A DNA stretch of 64,000 bases from Frigidibacter sp. Its GTDB lineage: Bacteria > Pseudomonadota > Alphaproteobacteria > Rhodobacterales > Rhodobacteraceae. The notes beneath the pieces are model-generated. The model was given only the letters and a program-made list of their open reading frames with translations. It was not told where the DNA came from and did not search any database. The stretch's first letter is position 1; every line of letters begins with the position of its first letter. Shown piece by piece: positions 60,625 to 64,000 of this stretch. Made by a program: the position numbers and the translations under genes. Where the stretch lies: assembly GCF_030695035.1 (NCBI RefSeq), contig NZ_JAUYTT010000017.1, forward strand, positions 25,127 to 89,126. Direction: 5' to 3'.

Positions 60625-61497
60625 TCAGTTCGAGGCAACGATCCCCTGGGATTCCAGCGCATCGGTGCTGCCAAGGCTGTTCTCGCCACTGATCCCCGAT
60701 TGCGCCACGAAGGGCTCCCACGGGGTGATCCCGGCGCGGATCTGGTCCTGCACCTCGATGGGCAGCGAGTCGATGCGGACCATCAGCCCGCTCGGCCCCT
60801 CGACCATCTCGCCTTCCTGCGCGGTGGATTCCTCCACAGAGCGTACCTTCACCGGCGCCCCCAGGTCGACACGCTCGTAGAGGTCCAGAATGTCCTGATT
60901 AAACAACCGGATACAGCCCGCCGACGTCGCCCGCCCGATGGTGGAGGAGTTGTTGGTGCCGTGGATCCGGTAATAGGTATCCTTGCCCCCGCGATAGAGG
61001 TACAGCGCCCGCGCACCCAGCGGGTTGTCGAGCCCGCCCGGCAGGCCGCCTGCATAGGGGCCGTACACGTCGGGATCGCGGCGGATCATGTTCGCCGTCG
61101 GCGTCCAGCCCGGCCAGTCCGCCTTGCGGCTGATCACGGCCGACCCAGTGAAGCCCCGGCCCTCGCGGCCGACAGCGATACCATAGCGGGTGGCAAGCCC
61201 GCCCTCTTCCACATAATACAGCACCCGCGCATGCGGATCGACGACGATGGTTCCCGGCTGTTCAGATCCGTAATAGGAGACGGTCTGGCGGGCATTGCCC
61301 CCGGTCAGATAGCCCGGATCCACGGCAGGGATCAGGTATTCATCATCCTGAACCGACTGATACATCGCAACCACTTCGGGCGGCGGACCAGAGGGCGCAA
61401 CGACAGCCGGGCCAGAGCCGCCGCCACAGGCAGCCAGCGCAAGCAGGGACATTACGGCAAGGGCGGAACGAAGGCGGGCAGCGGGCAGCAGGATCAC
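60625..61497 (-). CDS. L,D-transpeptidase lipoprotein (YkuD domain)
   Basis: A 290-residue lipoprotein (lipobox LAAC, C24) with a YkuD domain; the catalytic motif is HGTNN (H179) and SAGCIR (C195). It cross-links peptidoglycan or attaches proteins to it in the periplasm. The start is a GTG at 61497 with AGGA about 8 bases upstream; an ATG at codon 16 would leave a poor signal. Confidence 0.92.
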   Translation of the reverse strand: MILLPAARLRSALAVMSLLALAACGGGSGPAVVAPSGPPPEVVAMYQSVQDDEYLIPAVDPGYLTGGNARQTVSYYGSEQPGTIVVDPHARVLYYVEEGGLATRYGIAVGREGRGFTGSAVISRKADWPGWTPTANMIRRDPDVYGPYAGGLPGGLDNPLGARALYLYRGGKDTYYRIHGTNNSSTIGRATSAGCIRLFNQDILDLYERVDLGAPVKVRSVEESTAQEGEMVEGPSGLMVRIDSLPIEVQDQIRAGITPWEPFVAQSGISGENSLGSTDALESQGIVASN

Positions 61498-61629
61498 GCG
61501 CGGTTTCCTTTCAGATCGTCAAGCGTTCCCGGCATGCAGCAGGCTCCCCCGAACCCATCCCGGCAACCGCCCTATCAGCGCATCCCCCTTCGCCCCGTCA
61601 ACCCCTTACGGCGCGCGCCCCATGAAAAA

Positions 61630-61654
61630 GGCCTCCGCGCGATGCACGGAGGCC
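61630..61654 (-). terminator. terminator of the phytase-like gene
   Basis: On the minus strand GGCCTCCG and CGGAGGCC pair with a 9-base loop and are followed by TTTTTC, 24 bases after the stop. This is a clear intrinsic terminator. Confidence 0.9.
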
Positions 61655-61677
61655 TCCACCAAGCTGTGATCAGCCGG

Positions 61678-63846
61678 TCAGTTCATGGTGCCGATCGACC
61701 AGAACAGCGTTTCGCCCGAATGGTCGTCGACGCCGTCATTGTCAGTCACCACCCACCCGGTGCCGGCTGCGTCGATGGCAAAGCCTTCGACCTTGTCCAG
61801 CACGAAGCCGTTCAGCGCCTTCAGGTCGGGGATCAGGTCGCGCACCTCTTCCTTGGTCACCACCGGCAGCGTCTCGCCCAGCTTGGCCGGGACCAGATCG
61901 GCCAGCGCCACGCGGAAGATCTTCTTCACCACCGCCGCGTCGCCCACCAGGTTGTCGCGCTCGACGATATAGGCCCAGTCACCATGGACGGTCATCTCCG
62001 ACAGACCCATCCAGCCTTCGCCCTTCGGCTCCAGCGGGTAGGTGACAGCGCCCCATTCCTCGGTCTCGAGGTTATAGGCCACCAGTTTCACCTGGCCCTT
62101 GGCGTCATCGGCCCATTCGCGCTGCACCGGCATCCACAGCACGTCGCCGATCTTGGCGATGCCCTCAAAACCGAAGCGCGTCTCATGTGCCAGCAATTCG
62201 GCCGGCAGCGCGATCTCTTTCTTGATCTCGCCCTTGGCGTTCACGCTGTAGATCGCATGAGGAACCAGACGGTCGCTGCGCCCTTCCGAGGCAACCCAGA
62301 ACCCGCCATCGCCATCGAGGGTGATGCCCTCAAGGTCAAGCTTCTGCGCGGCATCGCCGCCACGGGTGACGATGGTTTTTGCCACGATCCGCGCCGGTTG
62401 CGTGGTCGCGTCGATCTCGTAGATCGCCGGCGCGGCGCCATAGACGCTGTCCGACACGGCATAGAGCTTGGCGGGGGTTTCGGCGTCGGCCACCATGCCC
62501 GACAGCGCACCCCAGCCGATCAGCTCTTCCGAGCCTTCCGAGGTGATCATCGGGTAGGAGGCAGCGCCCTCGGCCACCTCGTAGACCATCACATGGGCGC
62601 GGGCGAGGCCGTCTTCGACCAGGTCCACCTCGTTGGCAGTGGCCAGCAGGCCGCGCTCCGGGATCGCCACCATGCCTTCGGGGCTGACGCCCGAAGCGAT
62701 CAGCTGCACCAGAACCGGGTTGGCCAGGTCGGTGATGTCATAGGCGCCGATCATCGAGGACCGTTCGGCCGCAACGAACAGCATCGGGGTGCCGTCGAAC
62801 TCGGCAAACTCGATCGATTCCAGCTCCACGCCCTTGGATTTGGAGCGGTGCTCGGGGTAGTGGCCGGTCGCCACGATGGCGCGCTCCAGCTTGCCGGCAT
62901 CTTCGTACACGACGGTGCCGTCACGGTTGAAGATCGTCCAGCTACGCGAGCCGCCTTCATAGTCGCCTTCGTTGGCGGTGGCGAAATGGGTGTCGTCGAT
63001 CCACTTGACGCCATCGGGCTCGCGCAGGACGCCTTCCTTGCTGCCGGTAAAGTCCAGCTTGCCGTCGGACTTGGTGTCGATCCCGTCCAGGTCGACGGTG
63101 CCTGCCGCGAAGTGGCTGGCAATCGCGCCATCGGCGCCGATCACGACGATATGGTTGTTTTCCTGCATGGTCAGGACGATGTCACCCGCCGCGTTCACGT
63201 CGAGGAATTCCGGCTCCGGGTCTTCCGCGGCGATCTCGGCAATGCCGGTCACGTCGATATTCTGCAGCCCGGCGCAATCGGCCGCGCCGTCCACGATGGC
63301 GATCTTGACCACGAAGCCAGCCGGCATCTGCGGAAGCGCGCCGTCATTCAGGTCTTCATCGCGCTCGTTCTCGATGGCGATGGCGACGAAGGAGCCGTCC
63401 TCGGCCTTGGCGACCGAATCCGGCTGTCCGCCGATCTCGCATTCCGCCACGATCTCCTTCGTGGCCAGATCGACCGTCACCAGCTTGCCCGAGGGCGCGG
63501 TGTAGCTTTCCGAGGTGTTGACGCCGACAAAGGCCTTGCCGCCGATGATCTGCGCGGTGGTCGGCTCGCCGCCCACATCGACATTGCCAAGCGGCTTCGG
63601 CGCCGCCGGATCGGTGATGTCCACCAGACCGATCACGCCAAGCGGGCTGTCGGTATAGACCAGCATCATGCCGTCTTCCGAAGCCGAGATGATCTCGGCC
63701 GAGGTGACGCGGGCGGTGTCTTCGCCTTCCGCCATGTTCAGCGGGGTGGGGAAGGATGCGGTGCGGGCGAAGTGCGTCTCTGCCAACGCCGGGAAGGCGG
63801 TCGCAAGCGCCAGAACAGAGGTAAGGGCGGAAAGCCGGATCGGCAT
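61678..63846 (-). CDS. secreted esterase-like phytase family protein
   Basis: A 722-residue exported protein. A signal peptide (about 1-22, ending PALA) precedes a first beta-propeller-like part (residues about 30-400, SPLGVIGLVDITDPAAP) and a C-terminal part with LEGITLDGDGGFWVASEG and GFEGIAKIG, which match the esterase-like activity of phytase domain. It is probably periplasmic and acts on phosphate or ester compounds. GGAGGA lies 6 bases before the ATG at 63846. Confidence 0.82.
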   Translation of the reverse strand: MPIRLSALTSVLALATAFPALAETHFARTASFPTPLNMAEGEDTARVTSAEIISASEDGMMLVYTDSPLGVIGLVDITDPAAPKPLGNVDVGGEPTTAQIIGGKAFVGVNTSESYTAPSGKLVTVDLATKEIVAECEIGGQPDSVAKAEDGSFVAIAIENERDEDLNDGALPQMPAGFVVKIAIVDGAADCAGLQNIDVTGIAEIAAEDPEPEFLDVNAAGDIVLTMQENNHIVVIGADGAIASHFAAGTVDLDGIDTKSDGKLDFTGSKEGVLREPDGVKWIDDTHFATANEGDYEGGSRSWTIFNRDGTVVYEDAGKLERAIVATGHYPEHRSKSKGVELESIEFAEFDGTPMLFVAAERSSMIGAYDITDLANPVLVQLIASGVSPEGMVAIPERGLLATANEVDLVEDGLARAHVMVYEVAEGAASYPMITSEGSEELIGWGALSGMVADAETPAKLYAVSDSVYGAAPAIYEIDATTQPARIVAKTIVTRGGDAAQKLDLEGITLDGDGGFWVASEGRSDRLVPHAIYSVNAKGEIKKEIALPAELLAHETRFGFEGIAKIGDVLWMPVQREWADDAKGQVKLVAYNLETEEWGAVTYPLEPKGEGWMGLSEMTVHGDWAYIVERDNLVGDAAVVKKIFRVALADLVPAKLGETLPVVTKEEVRDLIPDLKALNGFVLDKVEGFAIDAAGTGWVVTDNDGVDDHSGETLFWSIGTMN

Positions 63847-63954
63847 GGAAAGTCCTCCGAGGAATGATGGGGGAGCTTTCGCGCCGCGGCGTAACGGTTT
63901 TGTGATGCCGCTGCGAACCTTCGGTGACGCCCGGGCCGCCCGCCTTTGCCTTTT

Positions 63955-64000
63955 CCAAATATCCTCGGGGGGTGGGGGGGGGCCCACGCCCCCCCCCCCC
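63955..64000 (-). repeat. second copy of the Rhodobacteraceae gene-end repeat, cut by the window edge
   Basis: CCAAATATCC (63955-63964) is followed by a G-run and a hairpin-forming G9C / GC9 pair (from 63974). The order and orientation match the copy at 30960-30995. By analogy a minus-strand gene should end just to the right. Confidence 0.65.

Overview
The window is a GC-rich, densely coded chromosomal segment from an alphaproteobacterium, most likely a member of the Rhodobacteraceae (the Rhodobacter / Paracoccus / roseobacter group). The evidence is the red-type (form IC) RuBisCO operon with cbbX, the ChvE-GguAB sugar importer with GbpR, a complete ectoine catabolic cluster of roseobacter type, and a terminator-like intergenic repeat with a CCAAATATCC edge that is common in that family. 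All assignments are by reading motifs and recalling families; no database search was possible.

Layout. (1) 38-11392, minus strand: a ten-gene sugar acid operon, chvE-gguA-gguB-gguC-SDR dehydrogenase-sugar acid dehydratase-semialdehyde dehydrogenase-dgoK-dgoA-SMP-30 lactonase. It imports aldoses and oxidises them without phosphorylation, with enzymes for both a galactose (De Ley-Doudoroff) and an L-arabinose (Weimberg-like) route. The regulator gbpR (11539-12480) is divergent. (2) 12484-23491: cbbR, divergent from cbbFPTALSXEYZ, a full Calvin-Benson-Bassham operon (FBPase, PRK, transketolase, aldolase, RuBisCO, activase, epimerase, XuBP phosphatase, phosphoglycolate phosphatase). (3) 23662-33360: a large catalase, two small proteins, a DUF1989 protein, an aldo/keto reductase, an SHMT-like PLP enzyme with a divergent LysR regulator, and a SulP transporter with a two-domain universal stress protein. 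A group of strong palindromes lies at 28362-28570. (4) 33633-47682: ectoine/5-hydroxyectoine uptake and breakdown. atf(doeD)-ssd(doeC)-asnC run leftward; the MocR regulator enuR and then ehuABCD-eutABC-doeA-doeB run rightward. The rightward operon ends in an EamA exporter fused by a 4-base overlap. A repeated TGWCATGA element marks both EnuR-controlled promoters. (5) 47684-63846: a mixed region with two tandem membrane-linked GTPases, a Tat-exported cyclase-family enzyme, a radical SAM/UdgX DNA-repair pair, small unknown proteins, an M20 deacylase, an AT-rich singleton that looks horizontally acquired, a peptide-type substrate-binding protein, a cupin, an L,D-transpeptidase lipoprotein and a secreted phytase-like esterase.

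The most notable items are the UdgX domain with no cysteines for the family's Fe-S cluster, the tandem GTPase pair, the predicted EnuR operators, the 209-bp palindrome cluster, the PhaR-like box before a small conserved ORF, and the AT-rich singleton at 57720-58463. No rRNA, tRNA, CRISPR array, transposase, integrase or clear pseudogene was seen.
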